Shown piece by piece: positions 11,815-21,912 of a DNA stretch of 64,000 nucleotides (within the stretch, counting starts at the first letter, position 1; the number at the start of each line of letters is the position of its first letter). Under the pieces are notes generated by a model. That model was not told where the DNA came from, did not search any database, and saw only the letters and a program-made list of their open reading frames with translations. This DNA comes from Cydia pomonella (taxonomy: Eukaryota > Arthropoda > Insecta > Lepidoptera > Tortricidae). A program made the translations under genes and the position numbers. Location of the stretch: the NCBI RefSeq assembly GCF_033807575.1, contig NC_084715.1, forward strand, positions 5,319,349-5,383,348. The letters are read 5' to 3'.

Positions 11815-11957
11815 TACAGTCAAGTTCAAAAATATGTATCGAAAAAATCGTCTCATAAATATGGTATTATATTACGATCTTATTAGACTGGAATAAGATA
11901 CTATGGGACATATTTTTGAGTAAGATGTGTACACCCATATTTTTACACTTGACTGTA
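11815..11957. mobile_element. TA-flanked MITE (mariner-like)
   Basis: The left end is TA-CAGTCAAGTTCAAAAATATG and the reverse complement of the right end is TA-CAGTCAAGTGTAAAAATATG. TA on both sides with a short terminal inverted repeat fits a Tc1/mariner-type MITE. The interior is about 100 bp and non-coding. Confidence 0.75.
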
Positions 11958-12841
11958 CAGTCACGGACTTTAATGCTTGAGCCATTTAGGGTTTACTTTA
12001 CATTGGAGATGTCACACCGTTCGTATTGATAACCAAATTATCTTGAACCGTAGATTTATGACGGCTTAAACCAAACTCTGAAAATAGGAGCATGAAATAT
12101 TCCACATTAATAAATCGACGATGAACTCGCTTTCTCATTACACCGATACCCATCGAAAACAATCAACCATCGGCGTACTTAATAAATTATTCCTTCGATC
12201 TATAATTATGTATAAGCGTTCCAATTCAATTATAGTAATGTAATACCCCTTGCTTTGGGCAGGACGCCTCCGGCCGCTAGTTTCGCAACTTATCCCGGCT
12301 AAGGCAAGCCTTATTTAAATGCAAATTAGGTTCATTTCACGAAATTAATGTCGTGGAGGCCCTCCCCCGCTACGGTGGCCAGTATTCATGCCCTTTTTAG
12401 GACGAGTCCTGAACGTTACGTTTTATTATTGTGTCAGATTTAATGTCGTTTTATTGCCCTGAATAATTATTGGATGTTCGATTTTTATGGACGTGTAATC
12501 GACTTTGCCGTTGTGTGTTTTTGACACTTCCTTGAATTCTCTTTTGTATAATAAATAACTAATGATTAAGAAAGTTTATATGCTGTACACGATATCATGT
12601 TTTAGTGTTTGACTTGGTTTTCATTTTAATATGAAACTGAGCATGTTCGTATTTATAGTTACAATATACATTTTGCTTTTGATCATATATTCCCTTTTTT
12701 TTTTTAAATCCTATAAATAGTATTTTTACTTCGATAACTAAACCTAATGAAATAACAAAAATGTAGGTATAGTATTTAATCTCAGTTTTGATTAACATTT
12801 GTGTTTTACTTTTCAAGTAGCTTACCGTTATTACACAATAT
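11958..12841. other. Unique stretch with a GC-richer block at 12250-12420
   Basis: No gene. The block includes TTTAAATGCAAATTAGG, which contains an octamer-like ATGCAAAT, and a CGGCTAAGGCAAGCC segment also seen at 29757-29772. It is otherwise unrecognised. Confidence 0.35.
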
Positions 12842-12882
12842 TAACCGAACCAACTGGTAGATTCTACCAGTTGGTTCGGTTA
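12842..12882. repeat. Perfect 41-base palindrome
   Basis: Twenty bases, TAACCGAACCAACTGGTAGA, are followed after a single T by their exact reverse complement. It lies alone between AT-rich flanks; no longer element is visible around it. Confidence 0.9.
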
Positions 12883-13047
12883 GTACATTTCTACGTATTG
12901 TCAATTTGTCAGTAAATATATTGTCACACATGGAAAGTCAGACTTACGTACCTTATGTAATATATTGCTACTAGAAAGAGACTCAAATGTACCAAATATA
13001 TGTAGATGTATGTAAATGTATGTATTAATGTTCTACACGCCTTTATC

Positions 13048-13345
13048 TTAACCCTTAGATGCATGAAGTATCAATTCTTATACTAAAACAACCAAATTAC
13101 TTTTAAATTAAGAATTTATATCGTCACAAGTCATCATTTCAGGATAACTTAGTTGGCACTTGTATTATTTATTTAAGTATTTGTATATATATCGTTGTCT
13201 GAGTACCCACAACACAAGCCTTCTTGAGCTTACCGTGGGACTTAGTAAATTTGTGTAAAAATGTCCCTATAATATGTATTTATTATTTATTTCAATGCTG
13301 TATCAATATTGATACTTCAAGATATTTGACACATCTAAGGGTTAG
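13048..13345. mobile_element. Inverted-repeat element carrying a SINE-B tail
   Basis: The ends TTAACCCTTAGATG and CATCTAAGGGTTAG are inverted copies, and inside them ATGAAGTATCAAT faces ATTGATACTTCA. The left side begins with TTAA, the right with TTAG, so a decayed TTAA duplication is possible. A SINE-B tail at 13161-13292 occupies the centre and is an insertion. Confidence 0.6.
13161..13292 (+). mobile_element. SINE-B tail
   Basis: TATATATCGTTGTCTGAGTACCC... TTGAGCTTACCGTGGGACTTAG... GTCCCTATAATATGTATTTATT matches the 3' half of the full copies at 34504 and 41984. The tRNA-like head is absent. Confidence 0.8.
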
Positions 13346-13709
13346 AGTTTCTACTTGTCCCGCCTCCCCTTCGCGTGGTCGCCCTACAAGGAGGCGGTAA
13401 TGGCCGCTCTATGATTATATGGACAGACGAGTCATTACTCCTGTGTAAGTGCTGGAGCGACTTGCTAATGTCGAACTGAGCAACACATCTTCACAGTCCT
13501 AGACTTGAGCTGAGTACAAAGTTGATTGACCATAAATGTTAAATATGTAGATTACTTTAAAACAAAGATTAAATGCTAATAAAAAAACCAACCGCCAGCA
13601 CACGTTGAAGAAGCTCCCCGTTATGGTGCGAAACATGTCGAGCAATCTTCGATGTAAAATACGTGAATGACCCATTTCAATATCTTTAAAAACAAAAACC
13701 TATAACTCT

Positions 13710-13863
13710 GTATCTATAGATATTAAAATAAAAGTAAACAAAATAATTTGTAAATTTTCGGATAGTTATAACATTTATTTGTTTATTTATAAATTTATTT
13801 ATTTACTTATTAACTAACCAACCAAATACTAAACTGCCTGGATCTGTCACTGAACGACCTTAA
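13710..13863 (+). repeat. Repeat shared with 7290-7450
   Basis: It has the same blocks in the same order as 7290-7450, with an extra (TTTA)n expansion at about 13780-13812. A segment just upstream (13597-13690, CACGTTGAAGAAGCTCC) also looks repetitive but has no partner here. Confidence 0.65.
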
Positions 13864-13944
13864 TAACAAGAAATACTAGAACAAATAAACTACCTATTCA
13901 ATTAAAATAACAATAATCTAAAGTGATCTAAAGAACCTTACATG

Positions 13945-14012
13945 CCCATTCGAACATGCATTGAAATCAAACCGATATATATGGTTTGATTTCAATGCAT
14001 GTTCGAATTGGG
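13945..14012. repeat. 29/30-bp inverted repeat with AT loop
   Basis: CCCATTCGAACATGCATTGA...ACC (13945-13973) faces GGTTTGATTTCAATGCATGT...GGG (13983-14012), differing by a single inserted base. The loop is GATATATAT. The GCATGTTCGAATTGG word recurs at 15034-15048, beyond the neighbouring LINE remnant. Confidence 0.85.
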
Positions 14013-14043
14013 TATGAAGGGATATGATGGGATGGGAATGAGT

Positions 14044-14876
14044 TATTTATTTATTTATCGTATGGCATTTTTTTTACTGGATTTAAGTTAAACTAAATAT
14101 TAAGATTAATGTTTGCACTTCACATACTCGATGGCCCTTTCACTAAGGTTCGCGAGGTCTTCAATCCGTCCCTTGAATTTGGTGAGAGGGCATTCCATAA
14201 CAATGTGTTCGACCGTCTGCTCAGGGTCACCACACACACACTGAGGGGAGTCACACCAGTCCCTTTTATGCCAATGGTAGGCACAGTTTCCAACACCTGT
14301 ATGTGGTTCAGTTGACTCCATCCATACCCGGCGCGGTTTGTCGAAGCCAGCTAGACGTCTATTTGGGTTGAGTGTGAAAAGTTGTTTTTCCTTAAATTGT
14401 TGGGCATTCCACTCAGCTATCCATGAGTCGCGTATATACCACTGGTTGTCAATAAGTCAATATGCAACATACCAAGAGCTGGCGGGTTACGGGACTTGAG
14501 TCGTTTCTCCCCAAAATCACTGAGGTCTTTATGATTAGGCAGCGTGGGTTCGCATTTGATTTTTATTGCCTCTCGGAGATGACACTTTTTTCGTCGCAGG
14601 TGTGGTGGTTCTATGGCGCTAAGAGCTGGGAGCCAGAATGTTGGGGTGGGTTTGAGGCAACCAGTAATGAGCCGCATGGTTTCGCTCAGCTGGACATCCA
14701 CGGAACCAGCATGTGCGCTGTTCATCAATACTGGAGCACAGTACTCGGCCGTAGAATAAACCAGGGCCAGTGCCGTGGTACGCAGACAGGACACAGTGGC
14801 TGCCCAAGAGGTTCCAATAAGTTTTTGGATTATGTTGTTCCTGGTCCTTATTTTACTTTTCAGCTTCATCATGGGA
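14044..14876 (-). pseudogene. LINE A: 3' end of a non-LTR retrotransposon ORF, frameshifted
   Basis: The minus strand encodes the last part of a retrotransposon polyprotein. The first block (14417-14872) contains RNNIIQKLIGTSW, ALALVYSTAEYCAPV and EPPHLRR, typical of the region after the reverse-transcriptase domain. Near 14430-14445 the reading frame shifts, and the next frame continues with RDSWIAEWNAQQF and then the zinc-knuckle-like C-x4-C-x-C...H-x4-C (CVCGDPEQTVEHIVMEC) before a stop at 14106. The 5' side is cut near 14876, so the catalytic domain is missing. After the stop comes a short untranslated tail ending in an AAAT run. The exact clade is uncertain; the ALALVYSTAEYCAPV type is widespread in insects. 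Confidence 0.85.
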
Positions 14877-15234
14877 ATTATGATATTGGAATAATGTTAA
14901 TTATCTGTCATTTGCGCGTTCATTTCGCTTAGACGGTACTTGTCCGCATAAATATTAGTAAGAATGATACGCCCGCGCGAATGTCAGCTAACTGACATGA
15001 TTACAATATCACTCTAATAGCGGTCATGTCAGTGCATGTTCGAATTGGCCTGTAAACTAAAATAAAATTCATCCGCGGTGGACGCTGGCACCATTACCAT
15101 GTTGAAATGCGATACTAATGCGCTTTGAGGAAGCTGCCAGCTCTACTGTCCCGTGTCACATTCTTCAGCCTTTTTTATAAGGCCTTGAAGGACCGAGCAC
15201 CTCATGGGCTGATCGTTTCAAGCGAAAAAACTAT

Positions 15235-15612
15235 CCCAACGACGATCTCAAACTCACACCCGGTATTGAACCTTTAAATCTAAGGAGAGACTTTGCCTCT
15301 TTGTGTGTGTTCTACCACTTGTACAATGAGCTGTGCTCTGAAGAATTGTTTGACATAATACCAACGACCGCTTTCTATCACCACACCGTTCGCCGGCAGG
15401 GTGTTCACCCTCACACCTTAGCACCTAAATGATCGCGTACTGTGCGGTTTAAGAGGAATTTCCTCCCGCGGACGCTTCGGCTGTGGAATGAGCTGCCGAG
15501 GTTTTCCCGAGGGGCCACAGTATGGGGTTCTTCAAAAAAGGAGTGTACAGGTTTTTAAAGGGTCGGCAACGCGCATCAGGCAGGCCGTATGCTTGTTTGC
15601 CACCGACGTGGT
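15235..15612 (+). pseudogene. LINE B: CR1/Jockey-type C-terminus plus 3' tail
   Basis: The frame reads through SLCVFYHLYNELCSEELF, a degraded HHTVRRQGVHPH segment and then, after a stop and shift, TVRFKRNFLPRTLRLWNELP. These are familiar C-terminal blocks of CR1/Jockey-type elements common in Lepidoptera. The tail reads GGTCGGCAACGCGC then GGCCGTATGCTTGTTTGCCACCGACG and ends TATAAATAAATAAAA. This tail is the reverse complement of the LINE-3end unit, which ties the orphan copies to a coding LINE. About 60 bases of that unit, including the ACTCCAGAGG block, are absent here. Upstream sequence from 15116 may also belong to it. Confidence 0.8.
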
Positions 15613-15846
15613 ATAAATAAATAAAAAAATCATGGCAGAAGTTCAGTGGCTCAAGTTTATTTACAAGCATATTTTAAAATATGGCCTCCATCAAATCTAT
15701 GATTATTTTGCCAATGTCAAGTGTCGTTGTTCAGTAGTAACTTTTAAATGTGCTCGTAGAGTATGACGTTGTTCGGTAATTGCTTTTAGTAAAGAGATAG
15801 CTGGACTTTTATAAAATGTCACAGCGATAAGGTACCCATCTGTTAA

Positions 15847-15889
15847 TGTCAAAAGTGACATTTCTTTATCAAAAACGTCACTTTTGACA
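15847..15889. repeat. 13-bp hairpin TGTCAAAAGTGAC
   Basis: TGTCAAAAGTGAC at 15847-15859 and its exact reverse complement at 15877-15889 enclose a 17-base loop. Just downstream is TTCGAATTGGGCC, a terminus-like word also seen near other MITEs in the window. Confidence 0.7.
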
Positions 15890-16090
15890 CATCTTAATTA
15901 TAAGCATTGTTCGAATTGGGCCGAAGTTTCTCTCTTGCCTGGCATATTCCTCAGAAGTAAAGTTTTTTTTTCTCAAACTCGCAATTAAATGTTGACATGA
16001 CTTAGTGTTGAGATGAGTGAAGATGATATGTAAAGGAATTTCATACAGCCTTACACACCTAGGCCTGTAAGGCAACCTTCTTTTGTTTTT

Positions 16091-16386
16091 ACAAGCTTTT
16101 ATTTACTTTCACCTGACCGTTGTCTGTTTGTAATCAAATCTTGCAAGTCAAATTTGATCCACTTTCCGGTTTCCGATTGAGCTAAAAATTTGCATACATA
16201 TGTAAGTCGGGTGACAATGCAATATTATGGTACCATCGAGCTGATCTGATGATGGAGACAAGAGGTGGACATAGGAACTCTGTGATAAAACAACGCAACC
16301 TAATTGTGTTTGGGGTTTTTAGAATTTGCTCGATGAGTATTAGTTGCCTGTGGAAAGAAAAGTACAGTCAGCGATAAAAGCTTGTA
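16091..16386 (-). mobile_element. MITE-1, complete inverted copy
   Basis: It is the reverse orientation of 8791-9088: it starts ACAAGCTTTTATTTAC and ends GCGATAAAAGCTTGTA. Internal blocks GGGTGACAATGCAATATTATGG and GATGGAGACA align with the other copies. Confidence 0.85.
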
Positions 16387-16842
16387 CCAAAAATGAAATT
16401 TTTGCCAAAAACTTATTAAACGTCAAATTCTGACACAACGCCAAGAACGGGGCGAGAAACGGGGTTACCGGCGGCGTATCCATAACCTACTATATCTACT
16501 AAACCTGCAAGCCTTCGTTTCCCGGCCTATAGTAATGTACTATTAAAGGTCGTTTTTCCTTTAATTTTAAATTATAAGCGTTCTCCTATTTCTAAGTTTA
16601 ACTATTAATTTTAAGACACTCCGAGACAAGTAGACAACGCAACAGTACTATGTCTTTTATATTCGTCGCTGCCATTGTCGCGGTTGCTTATGTAAACTAA
16701 GTTCTCAGTCGGAGTAAATCTAAATTTAGAGGAAAGTGGAGTGGGAAAGGACATTGTTGGGCATATAATGTAAGACATTATATGTAAGGAGTTTCATAAA
16801 AACATTACACGAGTGTTTTAATGGCTAATTATCTATAGTTAC
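16387..16842. other. Unique stretch, no feature seen
   Basis: No gene. A patch AACGGGGCGAGAAACGGGG lies at about 16446-16464; no repeat partner was found. Confidence 0.4.
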
Positions 16843-17060
16843 AAGTGGATATGGCGTCCGACTTTCAATCCGGAGGTCGCGGGTTCAAATCCTGGCTCGT
16901 ACCAATGAGGTTTTCGGAACTTATGTACGAAATATCATTTGATATTTACCACTAGCTTTTCGGTGAAGGAAAACATCGTGAGGAAACCTGCATACATCTG
17001 CGAAGAAATTTAAAGACGTAGCAGTGGGACGTATATAGGTTGAATTGTTATTATTATTAT
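16843..17060 (+). mobile_element. SINE-A, internally deleted copy
   Basis: The tRNA-like head keeps the box-B sequence GGGTTCAAATCC but lacks the box-A start. The body follows with TTATGTACGAAATATCATTT and GAAGGAAAACATCGTGAGG. The segment between ATTTAAAGACGTA and GCAGTGGGACG is deleted relative to 28921-29231. It ends in an (ATT)n-like tail. Confidence 0.85.
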
Positions 17061-17137
17061 CTATATTTATATACACTGCCTCTACATACTTGATGTGTTC
17101 AGGAAAGAACAGGGACCACTTGCGCCATCTAGGGTTA

Positions 17138-17190
17138 GACACTCAGGGTTAACTGGTTAAACCCGGAGATACCATTACAAGTTAACCCTG
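17138..17190. repeat. 13-bp inverted repeat CTCAGGGTTAACT
   Basis: CTCAGGGTTAACT and AGTTAACCCTGAG face each other across about 25 bases. The GCGCCATCTAGGGTTAGAC context just upstream looks like a MITE terminus. Confidence 0.6.
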
Positions 17191-17301
17191 AGTTAAAGGT
17201 TAACGCTTAGAGTAGCTACCTCGTTTAACGCAAAATAGGCACAATGGTTGTCGATTTGCGGTAAATGCCCTGAAGCACTAACTAACTAAATACGTAACTA
17301 T

Positions 17302-17337
17302 TTTTTAACTCTAACCCTGGATGGTTAGAGTTAAAAA
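17302..17337. repeat. 15-bp perfect hairpin, 6-base loop
   Basis: TTTTTAACTCTAACC and GGTTAGAGTTAAAAA flank CTGGAT. It may pair with the CTAGGGTTAGAC end upstream as part of one eroded MITE (about 17115-17340). Confidence 0.75.
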
Positions 17338-17470
17338 TATTTGGATCGAGACATTCTTGACTAAGTTTTATATCTTGATTTTTATAAATAAAAAAATATA
17401 ATGGGACATTATTACATCGTCATTAAGTACGGTTCTGTTGTTTTATTATAATAACTTAACCAATTTTATA

Positions 17471-17588
17471 CTTAAACCTTCCTCAATAATCACTCTATTG
17501 ATAGGTCGCATGAAAATTCGTTCAGTAGTTTTTGAGTTTATCGCGAACATACAGACGCGGCGAAGGACTATGTTTTATAAGGTGTAGT
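17471..17588 (+). repeat. Dispersed repeat (AACCTTCCTC...GTTTTATAAG)
   Basis: The order AACCTTCCTC, AATCACTCTAT, AAAATTCGTTCAGTAGTTTT, ACATACAGACGCGG and TTTGTTTTATAA-like is one I recognise as a very common insect repeat. Here it is a single diverged copy. Confidence 0.55.
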
Positions 17589-17922
17589 TGAATTTTTCTA
17601 CTTATACCTACAATGATATCGTAATGTGGCACCGGTGTGATAGCCGCCTTAATGTTTAATTAAATTAAATATACGTTAGCTTTAATTTAATAGGTTTAAA
17701 GCCTCTGTCGTACAGGCGTCGAGAAAGGGACTAACAAGCGACTGATTTCTTGGGAGAAAACAGACGATATCGATAAAATAAATTGATTTAGGCCAACATA
17801 GCGCAAAGCGAGAGGAAAGCGTCTCCGTTACAGTTTGTACAAAACATATTTTAGTATGAGTATGTGCGACTGTACCTACTCCTCTACCGGTCGTATTTTA
17901 TTAATATATTGATATTATCTAA
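17589..17922. other. Unique stretch, no feature seen
   Basis: No gene or repeat recognised. Confidence 0.4.
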
Positions 17923-18063
17923 CCCTGATGATTCATAAACGTTTACTTAAGTTGACAAGCCGCTAATAATCGTTTGTCCCTCTCCATCATACCAATACGT
18001 CGGAAAGGGACAAACGATTATTAGCGGCTTGTCAACTTGAGTAGACGTTTATGAATAAGGGGG
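17923..18063. mobile_element. Foldback MITE with about 60-bp arms
   Basis: The left arm contains AAGTTGACAAGCCGCTAATA and ATCGTTTGTCCCT; the right arm contains their near-exact reverse complements. The loop is about 16 bases around 17989-18004. It is non-coding. Confidence 0.85.
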
Positions 18064-18159
18064 TAAATATTTTGTGAGTATGTTTAATAATTCTGTGTTT
18101 TTTCTTGAAGTACTTGGAATCATTTTAAAGCGGCGGGGCCATAAAAATTCGTAGGGTCT

Positions 18160-18231
18160 ATATAAATAAATAAATATTATGGGACATTATTACACAAATT
18201 GACTAAGTCCCACAGTAAGCTTAATAAGGCT
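18160..18231 (-). mobile_element. SINE-B tail fragment
   Basis: AAATAAATATTATGGGACATTATTACACAAATTGACTAAGTCCCACAGTAAGC (several blocks) matches the reversed tail of SINE-B; it breaks off after AATAAGGCT. Confidence 0.8.
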
Positions 18232-18548
18232 GACACAACCAACCACAGAACCACTTAGTTTTTTATCGTTGAACGTTGACTATACATTACCAACTATTTA
18301 CATTTTCTAAGATTTTTTTTTAATAAGACACACTTGCTCATGGCTACTCGCTTCTCGCTGATCGCTGTCGGTCAGACACCTCTTAAGGTCTCTACTCACC
18401 TTGGAACAAATCGCATGTGATTTTTAATACAATGCTACTTTGGATTGATCAATTGGATTCGTTGAACCTAGGTAGCCAGCAATGTAGGTACCTAGAATTG
18501 TATGCAATTCAAATTTCAACATGGACAAACTCCAAAGGAATAGAAAAA

Positions 18549-19093
18549 AGCGGCCAAGTGCGAGTCGGACTCGCCCATGAAGGATCCGTACTATTAATGA
18601 CGTATTAAAAAAAAACTACTTACTAGATCTCGTTCAAACCAATTTTCGTATATTTTCGTATATCTTATATTTTTTTCAGTTTTATCATTTTGTTATTTTA
18701 GAAGTTACATGGGGGGGGGCACATATTTTACCACTTTGGAAGTGTCTCTCGCGCAAACTATTCAGTTTAGAAAAAAATGATATTGGAAACCTCAATATTA
18801 TTTTTGAAGACCTATCCATAAATACTCCACACTCATAGCTTTGATGAAAAATTAAATTTTAAGTTCTAGTTCTAAGTATGGGGAACCCCGAAAATTTATT
18901 GTTTTTTTTTTCTATTTTTGTGTGAAAATCTTAATGCGATTCTTAGAATACATCTACTTACCAAGTTTGAACACTATAGTTCTTATAGTTTCGGAAAAAA
19001 GTGGCTGTGTGTGACATAGACGGACAGACAGACGGACATGATGAATCCATAAGGGTTCCGTTTTTTGTCATTTGGCTACGGAACCCTAAAAAT
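18549..19093 (+). repeat. LepR dispersed repeat, long copy
   Basis: It begins AGCGGCCAAGTGCGAGTCGG, carries GACGGACAGACAGACGG near 19018, and ends GGTTCCGTTTTTTGTC...GGCTACGGAACCCTAAAAA. The final GGGTTCCGTTTTT and ACGGAACCCT pair as a hairpin. The family is widespread in Lepidoptera and non-coding; whether it is a SINE-like or DNA element is unclear to me. Confidence 0.8.
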
Positions 19094-19146
19094 GTATCAA
19101 GATGGCAAATGCTTCGAAAAATCATGTGACTCTTTCCATACATTAA

Positions 19147-19305
19147 GCGCTGGTGACCTAGCGGTACGAGCGTGCGACTTGCAATCCGGAGGTCGCAGAG
19201 TCAAACCCCGGCTCGTACCATTGAGTTTTTCGGACTTTATGTACGAAATATCATTTGATATTTACCAGGAGCTTTCCGGGGAAGGATAACATCGTGAGGA
19301 AAATC
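19147..19305 (+). mobile_element. SINE-A variant with tRNA-like head
   Basis: The head GGTGACCTAGCGGTACGAGCG carries box-A-like sequence and AGTCAAACCCCGGC a degraded box B. The body TTATGTACGAAATATCATTTG...ATCGTGAGGAAA is shared with SINE-A, but the 3' part differs and no (ATT)n tail is seen. Confidence 0.75.
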
Positions 19306-19449
19306 CCGGGACAACGCGAGGAAGAAGAAATTTTGCCATACATTATTTAAGTTTCAATAAGCGTCTTCTATCAACAATTGCCATCTTGGCTAGGCCCCCA
19401 GGCCTCTAGTTACCCGGAAGTCTTACCCTGATACATCAATCAGCTCTTC

Positions 19450-19749
19450 TTTTAATACTACGTCGGTGTCAAATAAGCATACGGCCCGCCTGATGGTAAG
19501 CAGTCTCCGCAGCCTACAGACACCTGCAACTCCAGAGGTGTTACATCCGCGATGCCGACCCTAACACTCCGCACCCTCTTTGGCAACCTTACTCACCGGC
19601 ATTAACACAACACTATGAGTCTAGTGTTATTTGGTTGCGGTTTTCTGTAAGGTGGAGGTACTTCCCTCTGATCTAGATCTGGAATGACATCCACTGTGTT
19701 GTGCCCTACCACAAAAAGCGAGATGACATTCATAGTGCCCATACCGACG
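19450..19749 (-). mobile_element. LINE-3end, long copy
   Basis: It carries the whole unit: ACTACGTCGGTGTCAAATAAG, ACTCCAGAGG, ACTCACCGGC, CACTATGAG, CTGATCTAGATCTGGAATGAC and GAGATGACATTCATAGTGCCC. The longer reach is shared with the opposite-strand copy at 22831-23110, so the ancestral unit is about 300 bp. Confidence 0.8.
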
Positions 19750-20875
19750 GACGGAGTTTAAGGACACATACATCGATATCGTGTCATTCACGAAGACGCG
19801 TGCCTTGACTCGTATTGCCATGTTATTAAAGGTTAGATTTGACAAATCTGCGCGTCATCGTGGACGACACTAACTATACCCGTCATATAACATTGCCGCA
19901 TGACTGCCGCGCCGCCGTAGTAGCCGAATAGACGCATCTCATGCTCAACTCGCCTGCACTCAACCATAATTGCACCCATAAATCTTGTCAAACTCAATTC
20001 TAAAACGCTCCAATAATCAACCCAATACCATCTGTAATTTTAAACGAAAAAACACCACACCAAAGGGTTAACTTACCCCCTAGCATAATTATACCCACCC
20101 TCACACTCACAGCGATAAAACAAGGCAACTACTTAGCGTTTTCAAATTAAATACACTAATCACTAATACAAACTTACCGTGTACGAATAGAGCGGATCGA
20201 TAGTGTCTGTGTGTGTGTGGTGATTATAATGAAGGGGTAGAAGGGTGAAATTAAGTGGGTCTATTCGTGTACCCTCGCCACTACTTGGTGTGTAGTCATG
20301 CCTTTACTCCGAGGTTATAACCGATAATTTCGATGCTTACATATTTGATTCGCTGGTTATTTGGTCAATACGGGCAGCGAATGGTGGAAAAATTAACAGG
20401 TGCATTCTGATTTTATTAATAGGATATGAATTCGATCTGGATTAGTTGTGGATCTAATCTGTCAGTGTTAAAAGTTACGTTTTTATAAATAAATAAATAT
20501 TATAGGACATTATTACACAAATTGACTAAGTCCCACAGTAAGCTCAATAAGGCTTGTATTGAGGGTACTTAGACAACGATATATACAGGGTGGCTCATTC
20601 AAATCGGTCAGTATGGGAATGTCTGAAACTATAAGACATACGAAGATTTGTTCTTAGGAACCATGTCACCGATTTTGATAAAAAGAAAAACTGCATTCAT
20701 ACATTTGAAAAAAAAACTGTACCCAGCTCGGGAATCGAACCCGGTTGTTTTGAAAAAATAAACTTACTCTTTTTCTATTTAAATATCGATTGTGTAGGTC
20801 TTAAGCTGTAAATGTCTCTAAGAAACATGATGTCTAAAATGAATAAAATGCATTGTTTTGATATACTTTAATTTA

Positions 20876-21012
20876 TCATAGTAGGTGTTCGAAGTGACCA
20901 CCGTTTTTTTCAATACAATATTCAACACGTTTAGGTAACGATCTTACTATTGCATTTTGTATCTTCATGTGGTGAATTTGCGTTAAAATTGACTCTATGG
21001 CTCGAGTTTTCT
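20876..21012 (-). pseudogene. Transposase C-terminus in left arm
   Basis: The minus strand reads about 45 codons with no interruption, including RAIESILTQIHHM and RSLPKRVEYCIEKNGGHFEH before LL and a TGA at 20876-20878. I recognise the ending style, basic region then GxHFEHLL, from insect mariner-related transposases. No DDE residues are included. A poly-A run of about nine bases lies where the frame begins. Confidence 0.65.
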
Positions 21013-21249
21013 TTTTTTTTCTTTATTTTTATTGCTATTCGGCCAGTCACACCGAGACGTTCCATTTTCAAATGAGGTTTAACACGTCTCTCTATCTACA
21101 ATATCTACATACTTACTTTAAGTGGGCTTTTCAATTGATTGTTAGTGTTTGTTTACTGTAGATAACAAAACTTCCTTAAAGATTTAATGCAATGCTAATG
21201 CCACATGATAAGGTGTATGTAACAAGTAGAGAGGTACATACAAACAGCC

Positions 21250-21319
21250 ATAGAGACAATTTTACATGCCTGAACTCGTTGAATATTGTAACGGTGGTCA
21301 CTTCGAACACCTACTATGA
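21250..21319 (+). pseudogene. Transposase C-terminus in right arm, deleted copy
   Basis: On the plus strand ELVEYCNGGHFEHLL leads to TGA at 21317-21319. It is the inverted partner of 20876-21012, with a large internal deletion between AGCCATAGAG and CTCGTTGAATATTG and a small one before GGTGGTCAC. Confidence 0.6.
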
Positions 21320-21912
21320 TAAATTAAAGTATGTCAAAACAATGCATTTTATTCATTTTAGACATCATGTTTCTTAGAGGCATTTACAGCTTAAGACCTA
21401 CACGATCGATATTTAAATAGAAAAAGTGTAAGTTTATCTTTTCAAAACAACCGGGTTCGATTCCCGAGCTGGGTACAATTTTTTTTAAATGTATGAATGC
21501 AGTTTTTCTTTTTATCAAAATCGGTGACATGGTTCCTAAGAACAAATCCTCGTATATCTTATAGTTTCAGATATTCCCATACTGACCGATTTGAATGAGC
21601 CACCCTGTATAACATATAAATATGTATAAATACTTAAATACATAGAAAACACCCATGACTTAGGAACAAATATCCATGCTCATCACACGAATAAATGCCC
21701 TTACCAGGATTTGAACCCGGGACCATCAGCTTCGTAGGCAGGGTCACTACCCACTAGGCCAAACCGGTCGTCGAAACATCGTTTTTGGTTGAAGAAATGT
21801 CTTTTGATACTGATAGATCAGATCTATAACTAATGCAGATCTGATTAAAATCCTATTATTAAAATCATAATACACCTGTAGGTTCGTATAATTATTACCT
21901 ATTCAAATAAAA

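Larger units (their letters stand above)
20586..21607. mobile_element. Foldback DNA transposon inserted in SINE-B
   Basis: The ends are CAGGGTGGCTCATTCAAATC and its inverse, flanked by TA on both sides within TATATA. The arms pair for more than 300 bp (20586 to about 21005 and about 21250 to 21607) with small gaps. Both arms contain the same tRNA-box-B-like GGGTTCGATTCCCGAGC segment. Each arm also encodes the end of the same transposase, ending GGHFEHLL and stop. The TA flank and the protein tail point to the Tc1/mariner group, but the catalytic domain is absent, so this is inferred. Confidence 0.85.
20481..21772 (-). mobile_element. SINE-B, full copy split by a foldback transposon
   Basis: The tail lies at 20481-20585 and the tRNA-like head at 21608-21772, reading on the minus strand from GACGACCGGTTTGGCCTAGT with box B GGGTTCAAATCC. 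The two parts join at a TATATA stretch, as in the unsplit copy at 41984-42231. The 1,022-bp insert is described separately. Confidence 0.85.

Noticed and set aside
12842..12882. microRNA precursor
   Set aside because: The arms are perfectly paired with a one-base loop, unlike a pre-miRNA; no known insect miRNA seed was recognised in any hairpin.
14462..14932. 156-codon plus-strand open frame
   Set aside because: Shadow of the LINE A coding strand.
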